A DNA stretch of 64,000 bases, taken from contig CANTUQ010000101.1 of assembly GCA_947683425.1 (NCBI GenBank), positions 26,249,001 through 26,313,000 of the forward strand. Reading direction: 5' to 3'. Position numbers and translations under genes: made by a program. The notes under the pieces were generated by a model. It made no database searches. It was given only the letters and a program-made list of their open reading frames with translations, and was not told the DNA's origin. The stretch comes from Excoecaria cochinchinensis. Taxonomy: Eukaryota; Streptophyta; Magnoliopsida; Malpighiales; Euphorbiaceae. Shown here one piece after another: positions 43,145 through 55,095 of the stretch (its first letter is position 1; every line of letters begins with the position of its first letter).

Positions 43145-44223
43145 GGTAAAAGGCAAACAGTGAACATAATAATAATAATATAGTGAAGACAATAGAGACA
43201 ACTGGAAACAATGCTAATGGTAATACTAATCAAAAACGTTGACAGTGAGTTCAAACAACTATAACAATAAAAAGACTAGAAAGATGACAATGAAACATGG
43301 TAACAATAACCAAAAATAATAATATTAACAACAATAAATAATATACAAAAATAAATGAGAACGGGTCCAAAAATATTTACCCTTAGAGTTTATGAGTCAA
43401 AAAAATGGTGTCTTGATCCGTCCTCCTTGTCGACTTTTGTGGTGATAAATACAAAGAAAGTATAAGGATCTATGTTTTAAACAAATGAAATCAAGAAAAT
43501 ATTTGAGGAGGGATGATCCAAGACAAAAGGAAATTGATTTTCCTTGCTTAAATCAATCCCTGAATGAAAAATATTTTGCAGAAAAAAGAAGAAAAAAGAA
43601 GGTTAAAACTTGAAAATTTTAATATTTTTTGCTTTCAAGAAAGCTCTCGGCTGCCCTTTTGGTTGAGAGAAAACCCTCTCAATTTTTCTTTGAAAAATGC
43701 AGCCCTCCAGAAATGAAGACCAAAACCCTATTTGATTTGCTGTCTTGCCCAAAAATGGGAAGAGACAAAGAGTCTTTCATTTTTAGTTTATAAAAAAAAG
43801 CACAAAAATGTGAAAGAAACGAGAAAAACGAACTGGAAATCAGAAAACGCAGAGAAGAAAGCGACCGCGGCCAAAAATGGCCGCGTGTGGAGGCAGGTGA
43901 GGCGCGCCCCAGGGCGCGCGACCAGTGGGGCGCGTGCGCCCTCGAAAGCACGCTCGCAGGCCCGCGCAGCCCTTGCAGCGCGCGCGCACGCCGCCCTTAC
44001 GCGTTCGCAGCTCGCAAAAAAAAAAGAAAAATAATAAAAAATAAAAAATAAAATAAAATAAAATAAAAAAATAAAGAGTAAAAAGAGATAAAAAAAAATT
44101 TAGAGGAACAAAGGAGATTTTTTACAAGGATGACATCATTTTCGACACCTTTACTTGTGGCAAGTATTATTTTTATCATTGGGTAATCCTGATCTTGAAC
44201 CTCCTCGGGACCCGGTGTCTACA
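43020..44223 (-). repeat. Truncated LTR C, related to LTR B
   Basis: On the minus strand it starts TGTAGACACCGGGTC at 44223. The first 43 bases differ from LTR B at about 5 positions. It shares the order: start block, GC-rich island (43862-44008), GGGTAAATATT motif (about 43371), AAT microsatellite (43053-43144). The terminal CGCGCGTCACA is absent, so the 3' part is lost. No matching target duplication with 33655-33659 is visible, so it is probably a separate insertion. Confidence 0.6.
43053..43144. repeat. (AAT)n microsatellite
   Basis: About 90 bp of trinucleotide repeat lies at the inner edge of LTR C. Long poly-Tyr, poly-Leu or poly-Ile readings here are artefacts. Confidence 0.95.
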
Positions 44224-44422
44224 GTAGGCCTAGCCTCTCTCTCAAAGAGCTCATATCACTGGACTTCAAGATCGAAGCTATGCTTCCTACTCTACGGAGT
44301 CTTCTTGGTTCTTTTCTTCCCTCTTGCCTTGGTTTTCTAGTGGTAGGGGATTCTGGGGGACTGTTAGTAGCAAGCCCTTCCTCTACGCTCATCCTTTCAT
44401 AGGAACTCTTGAAGGAACTCAT
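44224..44422 (-). CDS. N-terminal exon fragment, unrecognised (MSSFKSSYERM)
   Basis: The ATG at 44422 starts a basic, Ser-rich reading (MSSFKSSYERMSVEEG; GSIASILKSSDMSSLRERLGL) that is interrupted by LTR C at 44223. A minus-strand TATA-like CTATATATTTC at about 44680-44690 lies upstream. It may be the first exon of the element B gene that continues at 42939, with LTR C inserted between, but no junction proves this. Confidence 0.4.
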
Positions 44423-44748
44423 GATATAAACAAAAAAAAAGGGGGGGAAATAGTACAAACCTGAAATTTCAGAAAAAGCTTTGAAGTGAATCTGGAGATA
44501 GCGAATCAAAAAATGCTTGAGGATGAGAGCTTGCAAGAGGAGCAAATATGAGGATGTGTGAATTTGGATATGCGAATCTGGAGCGAGAAAACAGAGAAAG
44601 ATAAATCTACGAAGATGAACAGTAAAGTGAAAGAGCAAAAGCGTGAAAGTGAAGCAAATTTCTGAAAATGAAATGAAATATATAGGCAAAATGAACTAGT
44701 AATTGTAGGACAGATGGCGAGCGTTAGTGGTCATTAAGTGTATGTGTC

Positions 44749-45844
44749 AATTTCACTTATAGTCACTCAACGTATCACTTATCGTGCAAAAGTAACCGAC
44801 TTTTTTTTTCTAACTTAAATGTCATTGAACTTCTAACATTTTTGTAAAAAAGTCATGTAAACCGAAATCCGGCGAAAACACTTGCCGGATTGATTGTATA
44901 ACATTAAATTTAAAATATGTCATTTTTAATACAACGCATATATGACAAGTTTATTTGTCATAATTTGTCGACTTTTTGGTTCATAAATGACGATATAATG
45001 TTTACAATTACGATATTAATATTGTAATAAAAAAATATAATTTAATGACAATAAAAAATTGTCACTAAAATTATTTTTTGTGACAATTATTTTTGTCTGT
45101 ATTTATGTCACTAATTTGTAAAATAATATGACAATTTATATTCATCATTAATATACATTAATTTAATGACGAAATCATTTTTCGTCACTTAAAGTATTAG
45201 ATTTAATGACAACATTAAATATTTTATGACGAAAATTATATTTATTAGTGACGATAATTACGTAACCAATACTTAATGGTTTTAACTAGAAGTAGAGTTT
45301 CGTCATTAAAAATATTTAATTTCGTGATGAATTTTAAATTTATCATAAAAAATGTCAATTTTTTGTGACGATAATAATATAATGTGACGAAATATAATTT
45401 TATTTGTGACATAATTTTTGTCATGAAAAGTAAGAAATAAAGATGACGAAAATTATTTTCGTCACAAAAAATATACTTACGGTGACAAATAATTAAATTG
45501 TCACGTAAACTTTTATATTACGCGCTTACAGTTACGTTTTCTGTGACGATAAAAATTCGTCACCTTATTTTTTCAGCGACGAAAAATGAATTTTTCATGA
45601 CAATTTTTTGCGTCATAAAATGTGTAATTTCTTGTAGTGGTAGCATTTGTTGGAGATACTATTAAACGACACGTAATTTTTGATATGGCATGCCATGTTA
45701 TCAATTCGGTAAGGGTCATCGTTTGATTCCGATCTGCATGACTTTTTTGCAAAAATGTTAGAAATTAAATGACATTTAAGTCGAAAAAAAAGTCGGTTAT
45801 TTTTACGCAATAAATGATAAATTGAATGACTGTAAGTGAAATTA
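44749..45844. mobile_element. Fold-back or MULE-like element with long terminal inverted repeats
   Basis: 44749-44870 and 45729-45844 are imperfect inverted repeats of about 116-120 bp (left arm AATTTCACTTATAGTCACT; right arm complement AATTTCACTTACAGTCATT). Inside, GTGACGA/TCGTCAC motifs are frequent. A CACTA-like terminus TTTCTTGTAGTG occurs at 45628-45639 without a visible partner. I find no target duplication or transposase. Superfamily is uncertain. Confidence 0.6.
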
Positions 45845-46589
45845 ATCCGAATTTTAGGCAAGCCTGAGTTTAGTAATTGTCGGCCGTATACATAAAGAAA
45901 CAACAATGGTGGAGCAGTGATAAAAAAAAAATACAAATTATCGTAAGCTAGGCATGAAAAATGGGTCTTAATCCGTATCTATCGTATCGTTTCGACGAAG
46001 AAAGCGGAAAGCGGTGGGGAAAGCATTCTATTTCAGGTTTAAGGCCAAGTGGATCCTATGTCTTTTTTGTTTGTTCACGCATGTTGATAGTAATATTGAC
46101 TTAATTTAAATGTGGTTGAAATTTAAAAATTTGTAATTTTTGAGAAATTATTAGGAAATTGTAAGGAAATTAAATAGATAGTTCTAATTTTTATATATAA
46201 TTTTTGAAAGTAAATAAACTCTGGGCTTCCAACTCTGTTACCGTCCCTAACACTTCATTGACTAATTAATGTGTACTTGTTTCATGCAATTATTGTGCCA
46301 TCCATCAATTGACTAATTATTAGCTAAATTCTCTCACACTTTTTTTATTTTTTTTTTAATATATAATGTTATAACTAATCAGCTCTTTTTGGCCTTAAAC
46401 TAATTTCTATATTACAGGTAAAATTAAATAAAGGTGGGCCACTATTAGAAAATAAATCTCTGTTCACATTGAAGGATACTGCCTAATGCGAGGAATTAGA
46501 GAGGATGGTATATTTCCAAAATCGAAATTTCGAAAAAGAAAATTGAAGGGGAAAATATATATGATTAGTTGCACACAAAGCGTACACTT

Positions 46590-46800
46590 TAAGAAAAAGA
46601 GTAAATAGAGACGGAAATTTAGAGACGAACTAAATAGAGACAGAAATCGATTTTTGTCTCTAAATAGGGACGGAAATTTTTCCGTCTTTATGTTCGGTCG
46701 CTAAAAATGGCGGAATTGTTTCCCTCCATATTTTGAGACCGAAAATAGAGACTGTATTTTTTTCCCGTCTCGATTTAGAGACGGAATTTAATTTCACATT
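46590..46800. mobile_element. Decayed CACTA-like subterminal repeat cluster
   Basis: Repeated AGAGACGG and its complements (CCGTCTC) in both orientations resemble the subterminal repeats of a CACTA-type element. No CACTA terminus or coding remnant is visible. Confidence 0.4.
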
Positions 46801-46868
46801 ATTTTTGTGATTATTATACACTAGGTTTGTTACAAATTTACGGAATAATCTATTCATTTGTTATCAAT

Positions 46869-47688
46869 GTTATTGAAACCGGACCGGATAAAAAACCGGT
46901 AAGGCTGAGGGTTCATGGTTCGACCGGTTTGATCTGGTTCGACCGAAGTTTTTTCTATTTTTTAAAATATTATTAATTAGTATAATTTTTATAAATATTA
47001 CTATATAAACACTCAAACAAAAACAAAATCTATCAAAACATTTAACATATGACACAAATATACTAATAATAAGTTACAAAATATATTAAATATTCACCAA
47101 ACATAAGTTTTAAACATTCAAATAAATTTATTTTACATTAAATATATTTAAAAAAATCATTTTCATCACTCATTATCATTATTGTCATTCTCATTGGACT
47201 TTTTTTTTTATAAAGGGTGTATTTTAAAAAAATATTTTGTTTTATTTTTTTTTTAATTTTGGATGTATTTTTTTTAATTTTAATATTAATTTTTTTAATT
47301 TCGATTATGTTATTAGCAGAAATATATATTTTTTTATTTTTCATAATTTTTTTTTTATGTACAATACATTTTTATTAGAATTATGAATTTCTATTTCAAT
47401 TATATAGTCTATTACCTAAAGAGAAAAAAAAATATATTATTTAGATGGAAGGAGATAAATTGAGTGATTTTTTTTTTTTATAAATAATGTGTTTTAAAAA
47501 ATAATTTGAGTTTTGGGGTGTTTTAAAAATAATTTGTGTTTTAAAAAAAATAATTTTTTATTTCAATCTGGTTTTTCCCGGCTTTCTCCGGTTCTACCCG
47601 GTTTTTTTCCTGTTCTGGCCGATTTTTTTCTGATCCGGTTTTATATAGTCAAACCAACCGTTTTTCAGTCCGGTCCGATTTTAATAAC
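46869..47688. mobile_element. Non-autonomous inverted-repeat element with CCGG-rich ends
   Basis: GTTATTGAAACCGGACCGGA at 46869-46888 and TCCGGTCCGATTTTAATAAC at 47669-47688 are imperfect inverted termini. Further CCGG-rich phrases (ACCGGTAAGG, GGTTCGACCGG; CCCGGTTT, TCCGGTT) lie just inside. The interior is AT-rich and non-coding. Target duplication is not evident, so the family is unassigned. Confidence 0.5.
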
Positions 47689-50590
47689 TATGTTTGTTAT
47701 TAACCTATATGTTATTTACAGGAGTCTACTATGGGCCGGACGCCTTATCCTCATGAATTGTTTTAATGTCCAATTATATACTCTATGAATATTTTATTCT
47801 TATTATTACCTAAAGTTAAGATATCAATAGCTATTTATATTTTTTAAGTGTAAAACATTAATTTCATTTTTCAAAATATTTTTTTAGATAATATTACTCA
47901 ACTTTTCATCTTATTCTACTAAATACCATCTCTATGGTAAAATATAATTTTAGTCCTAATTTTTTAATTAATTACAAAATTGTCATTTTTACACCATAAT
48001 TAGAATTTTGCCACTAGTTTACCTTTTTTCCACTCTAAATCCATTATTTGGCATGCAAATTACTGATTAGTCCATAGCTTTCCATTTTTATGCCAAATTA
48101 CGTTTTAGTCCTCTGAATTATAAAATTTCATGTTTAACCCGATTATTCACTATTTTATCACTTTTATCCGTTTAACTCATTATTTAGGGAAATTATCATT
48201 TTGACCCTAAAGTTTTTATTTTCTTTCATTTAAGTTATTTTTCACTCTAATTCGCATTTTCACTTTACTCTTTGCATTATATCATTTTACATTATATGGT
48301 TTTCTCACATTTTAACTCCAATTCATTCCAAATTTAATTCAATAATTCATAACATTTAAAAACTAGGTTGTACACAAATTTTAACTCAATCAGATTCCAT
48401 TTTCAGTCCGATTATGTTATCGAAATATTGCCTTTTTACTGTCAATAAATTCTAAATATTATTTAGAGTCCATCTGAAATTTTTGATAAATTTTGGAAAC
48501 TATTTACTATTTTTAAAGTTTCGGTCAAACATTCAGTCAACTCAGTACTATTTAAACCAAAATCACAACTTTTTCTTACTTTCTAAGTTTAATTTCTTAT
48601 AAAAATGAATTCATAATTCTTAATATATATTCATTAGACTCCAAGAATATTTTTGGATCAATCGAAAACCATTTCTCGGTCCGGTAATTATTTATCAGTC
48701 CGATAATCCAATTTTTCAGTGTCACCAAAAATTAATTTTTTATTACCATATGATTCTACTCATTAATATGAGTACGTACATATTTTCAGATTATTTTTCT
48801 AAGATCCGTAGCATATTTTACGGTCCGATCAAATTATCAGTCAATTTAGTCACTATTTGAAACGAAGCCGTGATTTTTTTGTATTTTTAACTTTTGGATA
48901 GCTATTTGACCTCATTTTCATTTTAAATTTTAACCTCAAACTTATAGTGACTTATATTTTTCAATAGTCAAATAAAATATTTTTTACTTTCGGGTGTACT
49001 TTATGCCTCGAAAACACTATTCACTATCGGAGAATACTATTTACGGCTAACCCGTTATTAAGACCATTACACTCCATTTGTAATAAGCTCTGATTTATTA
49101 TATACATAGAAGATAGAAGAGAAAAAATAACTTGGCACATGAATGAATTGTACGGGTTAATTGGTTGGATTATATAATAACCCATAACCCATATAAATAT
49201 TTTGTAAATTTTAGAATGGTTGTATGGATTATAATAATCCATTAAAATTATGAAAAAAATGGGTTAGATGGGTTGGATTAAACGGTTTGGACGGGTTATA
49301 CTATTTTTGAACACCCCTAGTTAAAACCTATTGATATAAATTCATGTTTTTAACTATTTACTATCTAGGCTTAATTCTGTTTGTATTTTCTCTCAGATTT
49401 TTCCATCAGCCTCTTATAAAGTTCGCAGTTATATAAATTGACAGTTATTCTTCTTAATTATTCTTAATTTGTGAGTGAATTTAAAGAGTTAGCTTGATAA
49501 TTGTGGTTTTTCATTTCACAATGATTTGCAGTATTTGAAAATTAGATTAATCGCAATTTTAAGCCTAACTTAAAACGTGAAATTCTCTACCACGTAATTA
49601 ACTTTCATTACTGAAACAGTCAAAGCAAATAATTAATTGTAAAATAAGAAAATGTAAAAGAAAATAATTAAACAAGACTAAAATAAGACAATGAAAAGAA
49701 AAAAAAGAAAGGACAACGTATCCTTTACAGCTTGCATTCTTGATTTGTTGAGTGAATTTATGCTTTCTAATTTATATGCTTGAAACTGAAACACACCTTA
49801 GCTTTTCCAGTTCTTAAGGAATAAAAGAGGTTATGTTTATTTCTTCCAAATAAAAAGTAAAAACAACTTATTTCTTAATAGTTTCTTCATTATTAAATGT
49901 TTAATTTGTTCTTGCTAGTTAACTTTTGACGAAACAGAAATGAGCCCATTTATTTTTTTTCCTTCCACAATCACAATGGAGAAGCAATAACTATGACTTC
50001 AATCAATTCAATAACTTTGTACTTCTGTCTCTTTGCTAAAAGAATGATCCAGGTCTTTTCAAAAAAAAAAAAAAGAAAATTAATGATTGAGGCAAAATAA
50101 TCTTCATTGAATTCTCATTTTACCCTTAACTTCAGCTTGAGATGTCCATGGATGCAGCTGGGCAAAACAGTCATTTCGAGCAGACCACGAAGTTGAAAAG
50201 CCAATAGCGCTAGCCTTTTGATTGGGCAAAACAAAATGAAAAGGTAAATCAAACATAAAGTTTAATATATTTACAAAATTGTCATGATTTTGATAAAAAA
50301 TATGTTCTTTTTTGTCTCCGTGTGTATTTGCTATAAAAAAAAATTATATGTGCAAACATTCCAATTTTATTTTGTAATTTATGTGAATACGTATCTATTA
50401 AGATAATAGGCATGGGACTATTTTTCTACGACATTAATTAATGTTGAAAAAGAACAATAAAATAAAATAAAAAAATAAACAAAAGGAGGTTGCTTCTTGG
50501 AAAGTATAAAATTCCACAAGAAAACGCGTAATGAATTTAAAAAACTCAAGCAGTTGCAGCGTATGAAAAATTTCGTTTCTGACTTGCATT
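47689..50590. other. AT-rich intergenic DNA with one hAT-like end
   Basis: About 2.9 kb without supported genes. At 49290-49319 a sequence ends TTTTTGAACACCCCTA, which resembles an inverted hAT terminus (TAGGGGTGTTCAAAA); its partner is not visible. The remainder is low-complexity AT-rich sequence. Confidence 0.5.
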
Positions 50591-50596
50591 TCCTTC

Positions 50597-50655
50597 TATA
50601 TATATTATACACTACCATATCTATTATTACCTTCTTCTTCTTCTTCTTCTTCTTA
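50597..50655 (+). promoter_or_regulatory. TATA box and CTT-rich 5'UTR of the CYSTM-like gene
   Basis: TATATATA at 50597-50604 is followed about 30 bp later by a (CTT)n leader (50631-50655) and an ATG at 50702. The geometry fits a plant core promoter with a pyrimidine-rich 5'UTR. Confidence 0.6.
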
Positions 50656-50701
50656 CTAAATATAAATCTCTCTGTTCTTGAATATTGTTTGAAGTTTCAA
50701 A

Positions 50702-51271
50702 ATGAGTCATTATTATAACCATCAAGAAACTCCAGCAGGTGAATTTATAGACTTTGATTTCTGAATTCTTGTTCTTTGTTTTTATACATGATAGCATTGC
50801 TATCTCCTATCTCACATCGATTTTAGATGAGCTGAAAGTGAATTTTAAAATGTTATGGATACCTTTTTCCTTTATACGCGTATTGGGACAGCCGCCGCGA
50901 GCCGGTGTATCAATACATATATGTTGTATTTATGGGGTTTGTATATTGGTTTTTGTAGGTGTATATCCTCCACCGCCAACTTCATATCCAACGGCGGTGC
51001 CACCACAAAGAGGTCCTTATGTTGCTCCGCCACCGGTTGGTTACCCTATGAAAAATGACCCCCAAGTTCCTCACCAGCCTTCTACTGCTGTGTCCCATAG
51101 CCTTGGGTCTGGCAATGGATGGTATGTCTCTTTGCAACTGAGTTTATAGATTTATTTTTCACAGGGTTTAAATAACAATTATGATTATGATTTACTTATT
51201 TTCTGTTGTTTGACAAATGCAGTTGCTCTGGCTGTTGTTGCAATTGTTGTGTACAGTACGCATGCTTTTGA
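50702..51271 (+). CDS. Small CYSTM-like (Cys-rich C-terminus, Pro/Tyr-rich) host protein, three exons
   Basis: Exons are 50702-50738, 50959-51121 and 51223-51271, with GT-AG introns (CAG|GTGAAT...TTTGTAG; ATG|GTATGT...AAATGCAG) and consistent phases. They total 249 nt (82 aa). The protein starts MSHYYNHQETPAG, continues with a Pro/Tyr-rich region (YPPPPTSYP, GPYVAPPPVGYP) and ends with eight cysteines in a 17-residue tail finishing VQYACF. That architecture matches small plant CYSTM-type proteins, which are membrane-associated and linked to stress tolerance, although the tail is shorter and less hydrophobic than usual. No stop or frameshift is present and a promoter lies upstream, so this is the best intact host gene in the window. 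Each exon is too short to stand out as an ORF. Confidence 0.72.
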
Positions 51272-52300
51272 ATTCTGAAGACTGATTGTTTACTTTTTTT
51301 TTTTTTTTTTAATTTTTTTGTATAGCTCTGAAACAAAAGAGCAAATCAATAATCAAAAGGCCACAAGAAAAAGCTATATATAAAATCATTTAAAGCATAA
51401 TTTTCTTCTCTATTAATGTATAATTAGATTAATAATTATATCAATAAGTTGCTGTCCACAATTCTATTTTAATTAATTATATAATTAGCCTTTACATAAA
51501 TTTATTCTAACAATGTTTAATTGTATACTTTTCCTTTTTATTTTTATCTACACTAACAATACCTATTTCCCTCACAATAAAACTTAGTCTAATTACTCAA
51601 CAAACCACATTTCACACCAAGCATTCCAATCTATTCCTGGTCACTTAAAAAGCTTTTCAGGTTATTAACTCATCTCATTAACCAATTAGAAATCCAAAGT
51701 CTTTTATTAGTTAACAATCTATTTTCTCTTAAGCCTCATCTCCCTGAATTGAACAAATTAACTACTTACACAGTACCTCATTCCATAATTCCTACTTTTC
51801 TACATAAATCAGCATTCCTAAATCAATAATTAAACATCAATAACCAACCAAACTGAATTATCATCCTAAACACACATAACACAGAGCATAAAATTTCCTC
51901 AAATCAATTTGGTTTATTAAAATTTACTAGGAAAGTAAATTTGGTAGTCACATACCTATTTTTATCCTTTGGCTCCCTTTTTACCGCTCACTGGAGCCTC
52001 GTCGGAGCTCCACCGGAGGCACCATCATCAGCGGATGAGAGCTCAAGGCATCAGAACTTCATTTTCGGTGGCCACGCGTCTACCCACCGTGCCGTTTGGC
52101 CAGAATTCCCCTCGGCAGTCTCGTCCTCCTCACAGCCGATCTCTCTTTTTTCAGCGACTGGGGAGGGTTAGTTAGCACCGAAAAGCTCGCCTGGTTACCG
52201 GGATTTCATCGGTGGTGTTTCTTTCGCCAACCGACTCCGGAATTGATCAAAATTTGCAAAAATGCCACGGCTCCTCTCTTCTGAAAATGGGGCAGAACAG
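51272..52300. other. Downstream region of the host gene with a GC-rich patch
   Basis: 51300-51930 is AT-rich. 51950-52290 is GC-richer, with phrases such as GGAGCCTCGTCGGAGCTCC. Three overlapping short ORFs exist but none shows a recognisable domain. It could be part of the Athila LTR or another LTR remnant; I cannot tell. Confidence 0.4.
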
Positions 52301-53624
52301 TGATGGGTGTCTAAACCAACAAAAATATAATTCTACTCTATAAATATTTATAGCAAAGCATGAGTAGAGTTGTCTTCCAAGAGATTGATCGAATTATTAG
52401 ATCTGAATTTTGCTTATGAAACAAGAGAAAGAAGAAGGGGATTTTTGTTTATGAAAAATAAGATTAAAAAAAATAAATCATAAAACAGAAAATTTAAAAT
52501 AGTAAATCAGATATTAAAATCTTATAGTCAAAGGAATATCTTGGTTATGATTCATTCAAATTGATCATTGAATACAATTGGATAAATTCCTACTTCTTCA
52601 AATAAATTGGTTATGAATACTAATAAGCTCTAGTATTCTGCTATTCCTTAATATTAATTTAAAAGTGATAAGATCAGCTAGTAAATCTTATTTCTCAACA
52701 ACCACTAAACAAGCTCTTAGGATTTAATTGAGAAATAGCATTAAGAATTAGAAAAGCTACCAATTCCAATCAATAATACACAAGCTCGAATATTTAAATT
52801 GGACCAAATAAATTCACCCACACTAAACTCAAAGATTCAATTCAATGAGTGCACAGATCTGCTACTTCGCCAAATCAAATAAACAATTACGGATTTACCA
52901 ATTTGACTAGTTATATTTATTCAATCAAAATCAGACGTCAATAATTTTAATTGAACAAAATATCATTAATTATAGAAAATATTCAGATATTTGAGAAGAG
53001 AAAACAATGAAAACAAATTCTCACAATTTATTCATGAATCATACCTTAATATCCTTGACTAGAAAAGAAAATTCAGCCACTCATGGCTGTAAAACTATCA
53101 ATTAAAAGTAAAGAAAACTAAATTCAAAAGTTTATTTCAAGGTCTCCTTTCCTTCATCACAAGATCCTATTTATAGAAAACTTAGACTAGGAAATTGATC
53201 ATTTTCCTCGGGAACTTTTTCAGAGGTCCAATTTTGCTGCCAAAAGTCGGGTAGAAGATCTAGCTAAATTGATTTTCAATAGCAGCAATTCTTGAAAAAT
53301 CTGCACTGCATAATTTCTGCGCAAGCAACCGTGGGCACGCTTAAGTTTGATTTCATGTTGAAAATATAGCCCTGATTGTATTCTGACTTTCAGCTTCAAT
53401 TCTTGACTTTCAATTTTTGATTTCTTTGATTCTCAGCTCCATTTCTTGACTTCTAATCAGCTCTAATTTTTTACTTTAAATTCCTACTTTGTTTTCTTTT
53501 TCCCATTGAGCATGAATTCCTACTAAAAGATTGAATAGGAATTAAATCAAATATTTATTTTATCAAATAAGCACAAAATAGGAGTTTTTTTATGGAAAAT
53601 AAATAGGAATATTTTGCTTCATCA
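52301..53624 (-). repeat. Athila-type 3' LTR (left edge uncertain)
   Basis: On the minus strand the LTR begins TGATGAAGCAAAATATTCC at 53624, directly after a polypurine tract (GTGTGGGGGAATT). A minus-strand CTATAAATAGG box lies at about 53167-53177, as expected for U3. The other end is tentatively at 52301 (TGATGGG on plus, complement ending CCCATCA), but no partner LTR or target duplication is available to confirm it. Confidence 0.5.
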
Positions 53625-55095
53625 AATTCCCCCACACCAAACCTTTGCTTGTCCTCAAGCAAATCAATTTCCACACCCCATAACCTTGCCATATTCTCCC
53701 CTTCAAAATTTCTTTTCAAAACTCAACATGTCTCAAAGAAATAAATTCATAAAAATTTTATCAGTTCAAATGATCTTTCAATGTTATCCAAATATGCAAG
53801 ACTTAACACCCTCACAAAAGATATCACTCAAGTATTTAGGCTAAGTATTTAACAACAAAGCACTTCAAGTCACAAAAATAAAAAGGAATTAAATAAAAAG
53901 GAATTACCATAGGCTTGCCATTCAATCAAATCTCCATCACTAACCATTAATTCATCCAAAAATCAAAAGGGTCTTTAATTGGGTTGTAATGGGGTTAAGG
54001 TCAAAGATATGGAAAAAAGGAAAATTAGACTTAAATAAGTTGAACTTAATAAACAAATGCCTTCAAAGAATTTAGAAAGAATTTCTGCAATGTGAGGAAG
54101 ATAGAAACATAGATCCTTTTCTTTATTAAAACGGCCCAAGTTTTTGATATTTTTATTTATTTATTTTTTATTTTTTTGGGAGGAAATTAATTCCCCTAAG
54201 GCTTTTGACCTTTTTTCATTTTCAAAATCGCTGGCCACAAATGCTTTTCTTTTTTTTTTTTTTCTTTTTGTATCTTCTTTTTCAAAAATAAAAATATGCA
54301 GATATTTTTAAGATAATTTATCTATTAGTTCAACAAATAAGAGGCTCAAAATTATGGCTTCAATAAACAGGCTCAGGCTAACAATCTTAAGGGTTATTTC
54401 CAAGAGTATGGTTATAGGCTCAAAATGGTTAACTAATAGATTAAAAGGTAGGCTAACAAGAAAAAGGTTTAAACAAATGGTTATCATCCTAAATGCCCTT
54501 ATCACTTTAATGAAATAAATTAGGAATGTGATCTCAAAATGAATCTCATGGCAAGTTCTAGAATTCACAATCTATATTGGACACACTCGCAAGAAAAATA
54601 AGAACACATATGATGTATATTCATTTAGGCTCAAAAACTCTCAACAAATATTAAGGGGTTAAAATTGGTGCTTAAATCTTGCAACTCTATCATACAAATC
54701 AGAACACTTAAATGATGCCTTAATCAAAACTTTAAAAATCAAAATTGGAGACATGAGAACCTGTATTTCCATTTTTCAAAGGAGAATAGACTTAGCCAAA
54801 GGACATTTCCATATTTTTCTGCTAAAAAACACTCAAAGGGGTGCAATTAAAAACATCAAAGCAAAAAAAAAAATCAAAATAAATAGCAGCCGAAAACAAA
54901 TATCAAAATAAATAAAAGTGCAGTAATGTGTAAATGCTGTGATGCTAGATTTAATGCAGGCATAATATCAAAAATTAGTATTCCCCTCCCCCACACCTAA
55001 ACTTTACATTGTCCCCAATGTAAAGCTAGGATCAAAATACAACAAAAATAAAAATTAAACAAAATTGGGAGGTAAAAATACTGCCCTGAAAAGAT
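53625..55095 (-). other. Athila 3' untranslated region with two purine tracts
   Basis: GTTTGGTGTGGGGGAATT (53625-53645, complement) is the LTR-adjacent polypurine tract. A second GTGTGGGGGAGGGG-type tract lies at about 54983-55000, just after the ORF. The phrases around both (for example GAGGACAAGCAAAGG) are common in Athila-type elements. Between them I see only AT-rich non-coding sequence. Confidence 0.6.

Noticed and set aside
42943..43254. Long ORFs in several frames across the AAT microsatellite
   Set aside because: They encode homopolymeric Tyr, Leu or Ile runs caused by the trinucleotide repeat.
33660..44223. Treating LTR B and LTR C as the two LTRs of one element
   Set aside because: Their starts differ at about 5 of 43 bases, C lacks the CGCGCGTCACA end, and the outer flanks (ATACC versus GTAGG) are not a target duplication.
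49290..49319. A complete hAT element ending here
   Set aside because: Only one TAGGGGTGT-type end is visible; no partner end or 8-bp duplication was found upstream.
51941..52284. Three overlapping ORFs in the GC-richer patch
   Set aside because: No recognisable domain in any frame and no splice or start context; probably LTR or intergenic sequence.
54308..54568. Hydrophobic minus-strand ORF as a membrane protein gene
   Set aside because: AT-rich non-coding region between the Athila ORF and its LTR; no recognisable domain and no supporting signals.
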